A stretch of 64,000 nt of DNA from Rummeliibacillus suwonensis (GCF_007896435.1 NZ_VCBL01000003.1:158144-222143), one strand, 5' to 3'. Shown: positions 1 to 8,440, counted from the first letter of the stretch. Translations and numbers: made by a program. Notes: a model not told the origin generated them from the letters alone.

Positions 1-461
1 GAATCCTCTAATGGATGATCGTGCATCCAATTCTTTGCATGCCTGCCCCATGCCATAAAAGAATGTGCAGGATGAGGACTTCTCATCGTTTCGGGATGTC
101 TTAAAAAACATTCCGCTATTTTCCCCATACCACGTAAAGGTGTTAAATGTGGATCATAAGCTGAAATAGTGTCACGAACTGGTTGTTGCCAAGCTTTAGG
201 AATAGGGGGCATCGACCAATAAGAAGGTTCGGAGTTTGCAGTTGATTGAGAAGGCATTACGATAGTGCCTTGTCTTGTGATAACTTGCATCAATGCCTCA
301 ACAACTGCCTGTTCAGCTCCAGCGATCCAGCCCATTTTGCTAAGTGATGAATGTACAATAATCGAATCACCTTTTTGAATTCCTAATGCCTGTAGCTGTT
401 CAACAAGTGTATCCTTGTTTTGAAATTCATCGGTTGATTGGATCACGTCAAACTCAGTCAT
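1..461 (-). CDS. AAC(3)-family N-acetyltransferase (5' part, runs off the window)
   Basis: Reading from ATG at 461 toward position 1 there is an open frame of 153 codons with no stop. It starts MTEFDVIQ and contains GDSIIVHSSLSKMGW and GTIVMP, matching the N-terminal half of the aminoglycoside 3-N-acetyltransferase (Antibiotic_NAT/YokD) fold, which moves acetyl from acetyl-CoA to an amino group. The SD AAAGAGGTGATT lies correctly before the ATG. The C-terminal half lies outside the window, so completeness and substrate cannot be judged. Many chromosomal members of this family have unknown substrates, so resistance should not be assumed. Confidence 0.8.
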   Translation of the reverse strand, partial: MTEFDVIQSTDEFQNKDTLVEQLQALGIQKGDSIIVHSSLSKMGWIAGAEQAVVEALMQVITRQGTIVMPSQSTANSEPSYWSMPPIPKAWQQPVRDTISAYDPHLTPLRGMGKIAECFLRHPETMRSPHPAHSFMAWGRHAKNWMHDHPLED

Positions 462-483
462 AATAATCACCTCTTTATATTTA

Positions 484-705
484 TCCCGCTTTAACGGGCA
501 GTAAGATCCCATCTCAAGATTTAGAGAGAAACGAGAAAGATAGATGGGGGATCAACTGCCGCATGTGTCCGATTGGTTCGGGCCAACATGATGTTGGGCA
601 CTCAGGTGTTGCCACAAGACGTGGCGCTTTTCACTTTCGTTCCTCTACTTCAGTGGGGGATGAAGAAAACCCCCACTGATGGAAGCTTTACTTTATTATC
701 ATCTT
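484..705 (+). repeat. Structured multi-hairpin repeat, best-preserved copy
   Basis: A non-coding block made of successive hairpins: CCCG/CGGG (485-498), GCAGT plus GATCCCATCT paired with AGATG..GGATC and ACTGC (498-559), CCAACAT/ATGTTGG (583-597), GCCAC/GTGGC (611-625) and a 9-bp CAGTGGGGG/CCCCCACTG stem (651-678) followed by a T-rich run. Related, decayed sequence recurs near 2968, 6109 and 6519. It fills the gap between the acetyltransferase and the aldehyde dehydrogenase. It could be a MITE-like non-autonomous repeat or a dispersed structured RNA; no transposase is nearby. Strand and exact ends are uncertain. Confidence 0.65.
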
Positions 706-792
706 ATTGTAGGCGATTGTAAAATAAGTTTAAAACAATGATTGGTGATAGTATAGATAAAAGAGGGTATAACAATATTGGAGGTGCTTAGA

Positions 793-2220
793 TTGAAAGA
801 AACGAAGTTATGGATTAATGGACAATGGGTAGATACATGTGAAAGCTATGACTTAACTTCTCCATATAGTGGGGAAGTGATCGCTAAAGTAGCAAAAGCA
901 ACGCCACACGATGTGGAAATTGCTATTGAAGGTGCACAAGCGGCATTTAAGAAATTTAAGTCTTCCACTGCCTATGAAAGAGCTGAAATTTTATATCGTG
1001 TAGTCGCTATTATGAAAAGTCGTCGCGAGGAATTTGCAGAAATTCTCGCGCAAGAAGCGGGGAAACCTTTAACGGCCGGATTAGCCGAAATCGATCGTAC
1101 AATTGCGACGTATCAATTTGCCGGTGAAGCGGCAAAACAGTTAAGTGGTGAAACAGTACCAATGGATGCTGCACCAGGGGGATCAGATCGTATTGGATGG
1201 ACGAAACGGGTCCCTTTAGGTGTTGTTTCAGCGATTACTCCATTTAACTTTCCATTTAATCTTGTAGCACATAAGTTAGGACCAGCCTTTGCAGTTGGAA
1301 ATGCTGTCGTTTTAAAACCAGCTACGCAAACGCCCTTGAGCAGTATTGTAATGGCTGAAATTTTTAAAGAAGCTGGTTTACCTGATGGTATGCTACAAAT
1401 TGTAACAGGTAGTGGAAGCGAACTTAGCGATACTTTAGTGACACATCCTCTTGTCAAAAAGGTAACATTTACAGGTAGCGGTGCTGTAGGACTGAAGATC
1501 AAAGAAAAGGTTGGTTTGCGTAAAGTAACATTAGAGCTTGGTTCTAATGCAGGTTTAATCATTGAACCGAGTGCACCAATTGATAAAATCGTTAATCGGT
1601 GTGTTGGTGGTGCATTTGGTTTTGCTGGTCAAGTATGTATTTCTTTGCAACGTATATTTGTTCATCAATCTATTTACGATGAATTTGTAAAAGCATTTGT
1701 GACAGCGACTGAAAAATTAGTTGTTGGCGATCCTATGGATGAGCGTACAGATGTAAGTGCAATGATTAATCCCAAAGAAGTCACTCGTATTGCTGAGTGG
1801 ATTGAAGAGGCAAAAGCGCAAGGTGCCACAGTTGCAGCGGGTGGAACATTTACAGAACGTACTTTGACACCAACCGTCATGACGAATGTCGAATCTGATA
1901 TGAAAATTGTATGTCAGGAAACATTTGCACCGATTGTGTCGATTGTTTCATATGAAACAATAGACAAAGCTATTGCTTTATTGAACAATTCCGACTTAGG
2001 GTTAAATGCTGGTATCTTTACTAACAATTTAGAAGATGCCATGAAAGCAGCAGAAGAGCTGGAGGCAGGGGCTGTCATTATTAATGATGTTCCGACATTC
2101 CGTACGGATAATATGCCTTATGGTGGTGTCAAAAAAAGTGGTTATGGTCGTGAAGGAATTAAATATGCAGTGAATGAAATGACAGAATTGAAATTCATAA
2201 CCATTAAGACTAAACTGTGA
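793..2220 (+). CDS. NAD(P)-dependent aldehyde dehydrogenase
   Basis: A 475-aa ALDH superfamily enzyme that oxidises an aldehyde to a carboxylate with NAD(P)+. The general base Glu248 (LELGSN) and nucleophile Cys282 (GQVCIS) are 34 residues apart, the usual ALDH spacing; the cofactor-side motif ITPFNFPFN and the C-terminal PYGGVKKSGYGREG are present. The motif reads LELGSN rather than the usual LELGGx. An upstream in-frame TTG at 778 was rejected because the SD GGAGGTG (780-786) lies inside that extension and points to TTG 793. It stands alone, so the substrate cannot be told from context. Confidence 0.88.
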   Translation: MKETKLWINGQWVDTCESYDLTSPYSGEVIAKVAKATPHDVEIAIEGAQAAFKKFKSSTAYERAEILYRVVAIMKSRREEFAEILAQEAGKPLTAGLAEIDRTIATYQFAGEAAKQLSGETVPMDAAPGGSDRIGWTKRVPLGVVSAITPFNFPFNLVAHKLGPAFAVGNAVVLKPATQTPLSSIVMAEIFKEAGLPDGMLQIVTGSGSELSDTLVTHPLVKKVTFTGSGAVGLKIKEKVGLRKVTLELGSNAGLIIEPSAPIDKIVNRCVGGAFGFAGQVCISLQRIFVHQSIYDEFVKAFVTATEKLVVGDPMDERTDVSAMINPKEVTRIAEWIEEAKAQGATVAAGGTFTERTLTPTVMTNVESDMKIVCQETFAPIVSIVSYETIDKAIALLNNSDLGLNAGIFTNNLEDAMKAAEELEAGAVIINDVPTFRTDNMPYGGVKKSGYGREGIKYAVNEMTELKFITIKTKL

Positions 2221-2338
2221 TATTATTTTATAAAAATAATATATAACAATAAATTATATGTAAATAATACTTTATTATTGCACTGATACAGAATTAAGGT
2301 TAGCATAGATACAGACATATTTTAAAGGGGTGTTGTCT

Positions 2339-2830
2339 ATGCTTAAACCGATTCCTATGAGTCAATCAAGGACCGTTCAAACAAGATTAGTTTTACCGCC
2401 AGATACAAACCATATGGATACTATTTTCGGTGGTAAAGTGTTAGCGTATATTGATGAAATCGCTGCCGTAACGTCTATGAAACATGCTAAAATGCAAACA
2501 GTTACCGCATCATTTGATTCTGTTGATTTTTTCTCGCCAGTTCATTCCGGAGAGATATTAGAACTTGAAGCAATCGTTAGTTCCACAGGCCGAACTTCTA
2601 TGGAACTTTATATTGTCGTACAGTCTAGAGATATTCATACGGGTAAAAAAAGATTAACGACTGAATCATTTGTAACAATGGTAGCGGTGGATGCAAACGG
2701 TAAGCCGCAAGAAGTTGCGCCAGTATACCCGGAAACGGAAGAAGAAAAGCGATTATTTGAAACAGGGCCGCAACGCCGGCAACATCGTAAAGAAAAACGT
2801 AATATGCCACATAAATTCTTTACATTGTAG
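2339..2830 (+). CDS. Hotdog-fold acyl-CoA thioesterase (YkhA-like)
   Basis: A 163-aa protein of the bacterial acyl-CoA thioesterase family, which hydrolyses acyl-CoA to free acid and CoA. The hotdog hallmarks are visible: NHMDTIFGGKVLAYIDE, in which the hotdog helix carries the catalytic acidic residue, and the strand VDFFSPVHSGEILELEA. ATG 2339 is chosen because AAAGGGGTG ends about 8 nt before it. It is monocistronic and ends with a basic tail (RRQHRKEKR). The family assignment is firm; the chain-length preference is unknown. Confidence 0.85.
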   Translation: MLKPIPMSQSRTVQTRLVLPPDTNHMDTIFGGKVLAYIDEIAAVTSMKHAKMQTVTASFDSVDFFSPVHSGEILELEAIVSSTGRTSMELYIVVQSRDIHTGKKRLTTESFVTMVAVDANGKPQEVAPVYPETEEEKRLFETGPQRRQHRKEKRNMPHKFFTL

Positions 2831-2967
2831 TCGCTCCGACTTGGAAGATTTTGATACCACATTAATGGATAGTAAGATATTTACTTCAAGACTCAAGCAA
2901 GAGCAGGAGGATAAGTTAAAGGTTCAATTATCTGAACAAAGTTTATTATTCAGTTTAACGAACACAT

Positions 2968-3020
2968 AATAGGGGATCAAGAAAACTTCCACTATGTGAA
3001 GTTTCACTTTTTGTAAAAAA
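2968..3020 (+). repeat. Decayed 3'-end copy of the structured repeat
   Basis: The order GGGGATcAAGAAAA, TCCACTATG, GAAG and TTTCACTTT follows the last hairpin of the 484-705 copy (GGGGGATGAAGAAAA, CCCCACTGATG, GAAG, CTTTACTTT). The terminal stem is weakened by substitutions. Confidence 0.5.
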
Positions 3021-3022
3021 AC

Positions 3023-3061
3023 AAAACGTCAACCCTTAATGATTAGGAGTTGACGTTTTTT
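3023..3061. terminator. Bidirectional intrinsic terminator
   Basis: An 11-bp perfect stem AAAACGTCAAC/GTTGACGTTTT with a 15-nt loop. A-rich sequence on the left and a T-run on the right let it serve both the thioesterase (+) and hemAT (-). Confidence 0.85.
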
Positions 3062-3163
3062 CTTGTTCTTATGTTGAGGAAGGGATTAAAAAGATCTTAT
3101 GAATTTTTTTCAGTATCTGTTCCTCTTTTTTCATTCTGCAAAATTGCTTTTCTTTTTGATCCA

Positions 3164-4468
3164 TTAGGCTAAATTATTAGCAATATTGGTCAATTGATCA
3201 GCTGATGCAGAAACTTGGGCAGCCCCATCGCTTAAATCATTTAATAATTGAGAGATCGTTGTAATGTCTTCCATTGTATCTTCATTTATCACTTTGATTC
3301 CAGCGACTGCTTCAGCAATTTGATGGAATGATTGTGATAAATCATTTTGCATATTAACTCCGTTTGTAATTTGTGTATCTACACTTTTAACCGAACTAGA
3401 CATGTTTTCAATATTGTTTTCGGTATCTTCAATAAGCTGCGATACATTTTGAACTGCCTTTTTTGTTTCCTCAGCGAGCTTTCGAACCTCATCCGCAACA
3501 ACTGCAAACCCTTTACCATGTTCGCCAGCACGAGCTGCTTCAATGGATGCATTTAATGCTAGTAAATTTGTTTGGTCTGCAATGTCTGTTACAAGATGTA
3601 CAATTTCATTGATTTTATGTGAAGATACACGCAATTGGCTCATTGTATTGTCGAGTATTGCCACACTTTTTGACATTTGGTTCATTAGTTCTGTTTGTGT
3701 TTCAAGCAATTGTTTGCCACTTTCTGATTTTTCTTGAGTAGAAGTAACGAACACAAGCCCTTTTTTTGTGGACTGAGCAATATCGTCGGATTGACTTGCT
3801 AATGAATGCAAGGAAGCAGTTGTTTCCTCACTAATTGCACTCAATTCTTGTGCTGTACTTTGCACAGAAAGAATAATATTATGCTGTAATTCATTGGCTT
3901 TCAATCTTACGTCTTCTTCCTTATTTTCATAAGCTTCAATGACAAGCTGTTGTTCTAAGTTAATGAGTTTAGAAAAAGCATTCATCGCTATAGTTGCGTC
4001 ATATGTTGGCAAATCTAATTGGCGTATAAATGTTGAGAACGTTGTTGTTAAAGATTGAAATGAATTAAGATACCACTTTGATTTTAAGCCAATACGCACA
4101 TGTGCATGGGCGATTCTGATTCTTTGTTGAATATATTTTTCATCAATATGGCAATCGAAAATTTCCGTAATATGACGTGTGAGTGTTACTTTTAAAGCTT
4201 CGACATTGGAATATTGATTAATAATCTGAACTAAATCGTCTGATTTGGTAATGGAAGCATAAAAATTATTTACCATTTCCACTATTAATTCTTTTGAAAT
4301 AGGTTGTAATTGTTTAATAATTGCTAAATCTTCTGTAGTTAATTGCAATAATTGAATTTGTTTTTGTAATTCTGGATGTTTTGATAAATCCAATGTGACT
4401 TGTCCAATGTATTGATTCGTATTGAAATATCTTTCATTTTTGTTTTGTTTACTAGACCAAAATGCCAC
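3164..4468 (-). CDS. hemAT: Heme-based aerotactic transducer HemAT
   Basis: A 434-aa soluble chemoreceptor. The N-terminal ~180 residues are a globin-coupled sensor with proximal heme ligand His123 (in [10 protein letters not shown]) and distal-pocket Tyr70 (NNFY). The C-terminal half is a methyl-accepting signalling domain with the conserved tip ([24 protein letters not shown]) that contacts CheA/CheW. It senses oxygen and steers swimming. GTG 4468 was preferred to ATG 4495 because GGAG sits 7 nt upstream of it; with this start His and Tyr numbering equals that of B. subtilis HemAT. There are no membrane segments, as expected. Confidence 0.9.
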   Translation of the reverse strand: MAFWSSKQNKNERYFNTNQYIGQVTLDLSKHPELQKQIQLLQLTTEDLAIIKQLQPISKELIVEMVNNFYASITKSDDLVQIINQYSNVEALKVTLTRHITEIFDCHIDEKYIQQRIRIAHAHVRIGLKSKWYLNSFQSLTTTFSTFIRQLDLPTYDATIAMNAFSKLINLEQQLVIEAYENKEEDVRLKANELQHNIILSVQSTAQELSAISEETTASLHSLASQSDDIAQSTKKGLVFVTSTQEKSESGKQLLETQTELMNQMSKSVAILDNTMSQLRVSSHKINEIVHLVTDIADQTNLLALNASIEAARAGEHGKGFAVVADEVRKLAEETKKAVQNVSQLIEDTENNIENMSSSVKSVDTQITNGVNMQNDLSQSFHQIAEAVAGIKVINEDTMEDITTISQLLNDLSDGAAQVSASADQLTNIANNLA

Positions 4469-4777
4469 TGTAATTCTCCATTCCGTTTTATACAATTAAT
4501 CTTTGCTATATTAACTTAATGATACTTATTATTATTTTATCATTTTTTTAGTTGATAACAAGATAACATGAAAAAAATGTACTAGTCAATTTTTACTGTA
4601 AAAGCATATTTAAGAAATTAGGTAAATGAATTTTGTGTGATAATCTGAGAGAAAAGATGGGAATTCGATACGAAATGCTAAAGGAAAAACAAAAATTTGA
4701 CACAGTTTTCAAGTTGCGTTTAGATATGAGCGTGCTACAATAAAGAAAAAGTTATGAAGAAAAGGATGTACTAAAAG
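4469..4777. other. Divergent promoter region, hemAT / small membrane protein
   Basis: AT-rich and without genes. It should hold the hemAT promoter on the minus strand; no clear -35/-10 pair was resolved there. Plus-strand promoter candidates lie at 4697-4741. Confidence 0.5.
4697..4741 (+). promoter_or_regulatory. Candidate sigma-A promoter(s) for the small membrane protein
   Basis: Two overlapping possibilities: TTGACA (4697) with TTAGAT (4720), spacing 17, and TTGCGT (4714) with TACAAT (4736), spacing 16. Either could drive the 4778 gene. Confidence 0.4.
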
Positions 4778-4972
4778 ATGGATAAAGAGAGAGGTAGGAG
4801 ATTTGCATTACCATTGGCCGCTGTTGTTGCAGTATCATCAATGATGTTACTAAATGCTAATTATACTTCAGTGACAATGACGAATCGTATTTTGATCGCA
4901 GCTGGTGCAACAATCGTAACTTATATATTGGCATTTATTTTGTTTGGTATGGAAGATAAGATAAATAAATAA
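4778..4972 (+). CDS. Small two-helix membrane protein, unknown function
   Basis: A 64-aa protein with a basic N-terminus (MDKERGRR) and two hydrophobic segments, about residues 10-26 and 38-57, separated by a short polar loop; the C-terminus is charged. AAAGGATG precedes the ATG and a terminator follows directly, so it looks like an independent gene. I do not recognise the family. The transmembrane arrangement is the only supported inference. Confidence 0.65.
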   Translation: MDKERGRRFALPLAAVVAVSSMMLLNANYTSVTMTNRILIAAGATIVTYILAFILFGMEDKINK

Positions 4973-4983
4973 ATAGCATACAC

Positions 4984-5038
4984 GTAAAAAAACGCCCTTT
5001 ATTTTGGTGGGATCCGCCAAATATAGAGGGCGTTTTAC
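4984..5038. terminator. Bidirectional terminator between small protein and corA
   Basis: A long stem AAAACGCCCT..TATTTTGG paired with CCAAATATAG..AGGGCGTTTT around GTGGGATCCG. The right arm overlaps the TAA stop of the oppositely oriented corA (5035-5037), so corA termination begins within its own stop codon. Confidence 0.8.
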
Positions 5039-5997
5039 GGTCTAAATAAGTCAAACCAGCCTTTGTGTTTAAACCATGTGATCATTGAAATCGCAATTCC
5101 AAACATAATTAGTAAAATGAAAAAATAGCCATAGTGCCATTCAAGTTCGGGCATATGCTTAAAATTCATACCATAAACACCAGCAATGAATGTTAAGGGG
5201 ATAAAAATAGATGAAATAATCGTTAAAATCATCATAATACCATTCATGCGACTAGCATTTACGGACATGTGGCTGTCTCGCATATCTGCTGTAAGCTCAC
5301 GGTTTGATTCAACCATTTCAGTCAGCTTGACTAAGTGGTCATGGATGTCTCCAAAGTAGGCTCTTTCCTGATCATCCAAATTGAATCGGTAAGAATTTAA
5401 AATGCGATAAAGTAAATCGCGCATTGGTAGGATGGTTCGTCTTATATGAAGTAAATCACTTCTCAAATCAAATACATAACGCATTGATTTGGTGCTATTT
5501 TGATAATTCAATTGGTCTTCGATTTCGTTTAAATGATCTTCAATGTTATATACCATAGGAAAATAGCTATCGACGATTTTATCAATCGCTTGATACATGA
5601 CAAAAAGTGCTCCTCGTTCCCATATTTGAGGACGGCTCACTAATCGTTTCCGCACAACATCGAATTCAGGTACAGAAGATTTATGGTAAGTTACGATGAA
5701 ATTGGGAGATACGAACAAGTTCACTTCTTCAGCTTCAAATGTTTCCTCATTGATCTTGTGGGCAACTAGGAAGTGATAATCGTCGTAATAATCTACCTTT
5801 GGACGTTGCAGTCGCATTAAACAATCCTCAATTGCTAAAGGGTGAAAATGAAAAAATTGATCTAATAGAAGGTCTTCTGTATCGTTAGGCTTTTCAAAAT
5901 CTACCCAATACCAATCAAATTTGCCTTGTTTAATTTCATCTAGTGGGAAATCCATTTTAAGTTGTTGGTCAGTTGTCACTCCAAGAGTTCGAATCAT
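5035..5997 (-). CDS. corA: CorA-family magnesium/divalent-cation transporter
   Basis: A 320-aa protein with a long acidic cytoplasmic domain followed by two C-terminal membrane helices. The signature YGMNF (Gly-Met-Asn, residues 276-278) closes helix 1, and the short loop HMPELEW connects to helix 2. This is the CorA fold, a pentameric Mg2+ channel. ATG 5997 was preferred to GTG 6003 because AGGTG falls at a suitable distance from it. The gene stands alone; Mg2+, Co2+ or Zn2+ preference cannot be decided from sequence. Confidence 0.88.
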   Translation of the reverse strand: MIRTLGVTTDQQLKMDFPLDEIKQGKFDWYWVDFEKPNDTEDLLLDQFFHFHPLAIEDCLMRLQRPKVDYYDDYHFLVAHKINEETFEAEEVNLFVSPNFIVTYHKSSVPEFDVVRKRLVSRPQIWERGALFVMYQAIDKIVDSYFPMVYNIEDHLNEIEDQLNYQNSTKSMRYVFDLRSDLLHIRRTILPMRDLLYRILNSYRFNLDDQERAYFGDIHDHLVKLTEMVESNRELTADMRDSHMSVNASRMNGIMMILTIISSIFIPLTFIAGVYGMNFKHMPELEWHYGYFFILLIMFGIAISMITWFKHKGWFDLFRP

Positions 5998-6108
5998 TAC
6001 CACACCTCATTTCAACTGTTGTTATACCTATCCTCTCATAAAAATGCTAATGTTTCCATAATTGAATAAAAAACGCCGCTCCCCGTAAAGAAGAGTAGCT
6101 AGTTTTGT

Positions 6109-6222
6109 TCCATTTTAACAGGTAAAACAAGTATAGAAGAATATTTCTGCCAAGATCCGATTGGTTCAACGGATATCCATCAGAAGATGAAAAAATCCCC
6201 ATTAGATGAGGATTTTCTTTCT
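6109..6222 (+). repeat. Decayed copy of the structured repeat
   Basis: Shares the order TTTAACaGGtA, TCCGATTGGTTC, CGG..ATCCA and GATGAAaAAAtCCCCA with the 484-705 copy. Internal hairpins are lost; a short stem remains around AAAATCCCC..GAGGATTTT, which may act as terminator for the small gene at 6228. Confidence 0.5.
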
Positions 6223-6227
6223 TTTGG

Positions 6228-6473
6228 TTAGTGATCAGTGATCCAATATTTAGGGAATATATTGGTTGACAGTTTTTCTGGTATATAAGAATCTTGAAAA
6301 TCAGAGTGAATGGAGATTTCGTGAGATAATTTATGTTGAACAGTTTTGGTACATACTGATGATGGTTCGTCGCAATGATGCATCAATGAACTTTTTAGCA
6401 AACAGTATGGCATACCGATGAAAATAAGTAAGCCGAGTAGAATGGTTCCTATTAACAAAAAGATTTTTTTCAA
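6228..6473 (-). CDS. Small secreted or membrane-anchored protein, unknown
   Basis: An 81-aa protein starting at TTG 6473 behind the SD GGGGGAG. After MKK there is a hydrophobic stretch (about residues 4-24) that could be an uncleaved anchor or signal peptide, then a hydrophilic tail with three cysteines (Cys24, Cys34 and Cys41 in CLLKS, HHCDE and VCTK). It lies between two decayed repeat copies. No family recognised; the reading frame itself is moderately supported by SD and signal-like start. Confidence 0.5.
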   Translation of the reverse strand: MKKIFLLIGTILLGLLIFIGMPYCLLKSSLMHHCDEPSSVCTKTVQHKLSHEISIHSDFQDSYIPEKLSTNIFPKYWITDH

Positions 6474-6518
6474 GGAAGTCTCCCCCTTACCTTAGCTCTG
6501 TTATATGTTATTTTAAAC

Positions 6519-6670
6519 TTTAGTCCAATTTTAACGGGTAGTCAGATTCCTAACACTTCAAGACTTAAGTAACAAGCAGAGAATAAGAATTGCCTATCTA
6601 TTAAAAATCCTGATGGCTCAACGAATTCCAGCTAGGGATAAAAAACTCCCTACTTACTATAATAAAGTGA
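6519..6670 (+). repeat. Decayed copy of the structured repeat
   Basis: TTTAACGGGtAGTcAGAttCC, TCAAGAcTTAa, GAGAAtAAGA, TGGcTCaaCG and GGGATaAAaAAActCCC appear in the same order as in the 484-705 copy, with loss of perfect pairing. Confidence 0.5.
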
Positions 6671-6782
6671 AAGGTGACGATTTCTACAATTGTTCAAGAA
6701 AGGCTATCATCTATAGCGAATATGAATGTGTATAAACAATAGGATTAAATAGAATCGTTATAGTAGAAAAGACGTAACAATC

Positions 6783-6899
6783 ATGGAAATGTTGCATGTA
6801 GAAATGAAAGAACTTTTAAAAGAAGTGAAACTTATTCAAAGGAAAGAACGTAGATTAGCTATAAGAAAATGTTTCAGAATAGTGAAAGTGAGTGATTAG
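6783..6899 (+). CDS. Possible 38-aa micro-protein upstream of the DUF4870-like gene
   Basis: ATG 6783 to TAG 6899 encodes a highly basic, mostly helical 38-aa peptide (MEMLHVEMKELLKEVK...). It ends 3 nt before the ATG of the next gene, which itself lacks a good SD, an arrangement suggesting translational coupling. There is no clear SD before this ORF either, so it may be spurious. Confidence 0.25.
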   Translation: MEMLHVEMKELLKEVKLIQRKERRLAIRKCFRIVKVSD

Positions 6900-6902
6900 A
6901 AT

Positions 6903-7220
6903 ATGGAGGAAAAAGGACTAAAAGTAATTTTGCATGCAAGTGCATTTTTTGCCCCATGTTTAGTGCCAATAGCCTTCTTTCTTTTGATAAAGGATGAAGA
7001 AATAAAACGTCTATCCATTCAAGCATTGCTGTTTCAATTTGTCATGTGGGTGCTAGTGGGAGTTGGAGCTGTGCTATCAGCCACGATTGTCTTAGCGATT
7101 ATCGGTATTCCGATGATAGTTGTCTTTGGCCTTATGGGTATCATTGTACCGATCATTGGTATTATCAATGCGTTACAAGATGTACATTGGGAATATCCAA
7201 TCGTCGGTAAATGGATTTAA
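6903..7220 (+). CDS. DUF4870-like small membrane protein
   Basis: A 105-aa protein with three hydrophobic segments (about residues 12-27, 42-66 and 70-89). The pattern of an N-terminal HASAFFAPCLVPIAFFL segment, a charged DEEIKR turn followed by QALLFQ, and a glycine-rich last helix resembles DUF4870/Tic20-like proteins. The function of that family is not established. The ATG lacks a strong SD; TTG 6927 is an alternative start. Confidence 0.65.
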   Translation: MEEKGLKVILHASAFFAPCLVPIAFFLLIKDEEIKRLSIQALLFQFVMWVLVGVGAVLSATIVLAIIGIPMIVVFGLMGIIVPIIGIINALQDVHWEYPIVGKWI

Positions 7221-7233
7221 TAAGTTACTTTTG

Positions 7234-7262
7234 AGCATACTGCATATAGCGGTATGCTTTTT
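7234..7262 (+). terminator. Intrinsic terminator
   Basis: Stem AGCATAC/GTATGCT followed by T5, directly after the DUF4870-like gene and before the ctsR promoter. Confidence 0.75.
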
Positions 7263-7310
7263 ACGTATAGTAAAAAATATTTAAAATTCATAAAAAGAAG
7301 TGCAGAATAT

Positions 7311-7339
7311 TTGCGTCAATTTTTATAGCCTTATATAAT
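7311..7339 (+). promoter_or_regulatory. Sigma-A promoter of the ctsR operon
   Basis: TTGCGT (7311-7316), 17-bp spacer and perfect TATAAT (7334-7339). The CtsR operator begins 3 nt after the -10 box, so repressor binding would cover the transcription start. Confidence 0.85.
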
Positions 7340-7341
7340 AT

Positions 7342-7358
7342 AGTCAAAGATAGTCAAA
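7342..7358 (+). promoter_or_regulatory. CtsR operator (perfect heptad direct repeat)
   Basis: AGTCAAA-GAT-AGTCAAA matches the CtsR consensus RGTCAAA-NAN-RGTCAAA exactly. Its position just downstream of the -10 box indicates autorepression of ctsR-mcsA-mcsB-clpC, relieved on heat or protein stress. Confidence 0.93.
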
Positions 7359-7389
7359 GTCAGTGATGTAAGTGAGGTGGAAGCTAAAA

Positions 7390-7860
7390 ATGCGAAATAT
7401 CTCTGACATTATTGAAGGGTATTTGAAGGAAGTTATTGAATTAGGTGGTAAAGGACATATTGAAATTAAACGCAGTGAAATTGCAGATAAATTTCAGTGT
7501 GTACCATCGCAAATAAATTATGTGATTAATACGAGATTTACTGCCGAACGTGGATATATAGTCGAAAGTAAACGTGGTGGAGGCGGTTATATTCGAATAT
7601 TACGTGTAAAAGCTGATTCTGAAACAGAGTTAATCGATGAAATTTTACAACAGATAGGTGATTCGATCTCTCAAGCAACAGCACAAGATTTTATTTTCCG
7701 TTTGATTGACGAGGATGTGATTACTCGTAGAGAGGCGAAGATGATGATCACGGCAATTGATCGTTCGGTGCTATGCATCAATTTGCCGGTACGGGATGAA
7801 TTACGTGCACGAATATTACACGCTATGGTATTAACATTAAAGTATGATAAGAAAACATAA
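7390..7860 (+). CDS. ctsR: Transcriptional repressor CtsR
   Basis: A 156-aa class III heat-shock repressor. The N-terminal winged helix-turn-helix (MRNISDIIEGYLK ... CVPSQINYVINTRF) and glycine-rich wing (SKRGGGGYIRI) read the AGTCAAA repeats; the C-terminal domain dimerises and is the target of McsB. ATG 7390 lies 9 nt after AGGTGG; an in-frame GTG at 7372 overlaps that SD and was rejected. First gene of the four-gene operon, which it represses through the operator at 7342-7358. Confidence 0.95.
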   Translation: MRNISDIIEGYLKEVIELGGKGHIEIKRSEIADKFQCVPSQINYVINTRFTAERGYIVESKRGGGGYIRILRVKADSETELIDEILQQIGDSISQATAQDFIFRLIDEDVITRREAKMMITAIDRSVLCINLPVRDELRARILHAMVLTLKYDKKT

Positions 7861-7873
7861 AGAGGTGCAAGGT

Positions 7874-8440
7874 ATGATTTGTGAAAATTGTAAACAGCGG
7901 CCGGCTACGATCACAGTTACGCAAATGAAAAATGGTAAAAAAATTACCAGACATTATTGTGATGTATGCAATAAGCAGATGGATCACTTTCACTTGAACC
8001 TCGATTCAGAAGAAGGTTCAAATGCAATGCAAAAATTGTTTGCCAATTGGTTTGGAACACCAAGTTGGTCTGTTCAATCAGTACCGATTAATAATACGCA
8101 AACGAAAGTGCCAAATGATAGCTGCTCACAATGTGGGATGACTTATAGACAGTTTCTTGAAGAGGGGAAATTTAATTGCCCAACTTGTTATGAAACGTTC
8201 AAAGAACAGCTACCCCAAGTACTTAAACGACTGCATAATGGTGCAACAGAGCATATTGGAAAAGTACCCGGTTCTGTCAATCAAAGTTATCAAATGAAAC
8301 GGCAAATTGAAGCGCTACGCCAAGATATGAAATCAGCTGTAGAAGCAGAACGTTTTGAAGATGCCGCTCATATTCGAGATCAAGTACGAGAATTAGAGAA
8401 GAAGCTACAAACAGGGGGTGAGGAAAGTGACGAGCATTGA
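7874..8440 (+). CDS. mcsA: McsA, zinc-binding activator of the McsB arginine kinase
   Basis: A 188-aa protein with two treble-clef-like zinc sites, each CxxC..CxxC (Cys3/6/29/32 and CSQC..CPTC), and a C-terminal UVR motif (ALRQDMKSAVEAERFEDAAHIRDQ) that contacts ClpC. McsA activates McsB for arginine phosphorylation of substrates. ATG 7874 follows AGAGGTG (7861-7867). It overlaps the start of mcsB by 14 nt, implying translational coupling. Confidence 0.93.
   Translation: MICENCKQRPATITVTQMKNGKKITRHYCDVCNKQMDHFHLNLDSEEGSNAMQKLFANWFGTPSWSVQSVPINNTQTKVPNDSCSQCGMTYRQFLEEGKFNCPTCYETFKEQLPQVLKRLHNGATEHIGKVPGSVNQSYQMKRQIEALRQDMKSAVEAERFEDAAHIRDQVRELEKKLQTGGEESDEH

Larger units (their letters stand above)
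2831..3163. other. Intergenic region between thioesterase and hemAT
   Basis: No convincing gene. It holds a decayed 3'-end copy of the structured repeat (about 2968-3020) and a strong terminator (3023-3061) between the convergent thioesterase and hemAT genes. Confidence 0.6.
6474..6902. other. Intergenic region with repeat copy and a possible micro-ORF
   Basis: Holds a decayed copy of the structured repeat (about 6519-6670) and a possible 38-codon ORF (6783-6899). The remainder is AT-rich without recognisable genes. Confidence 0.5.

Noticed and set aside
2691-2969. 92-codon plus-strand frame overlapping the thioesterase 3' end
   Set aside because: Out of frame with the conserved thioesterase, no SD, and it runs into the decayed repeat.
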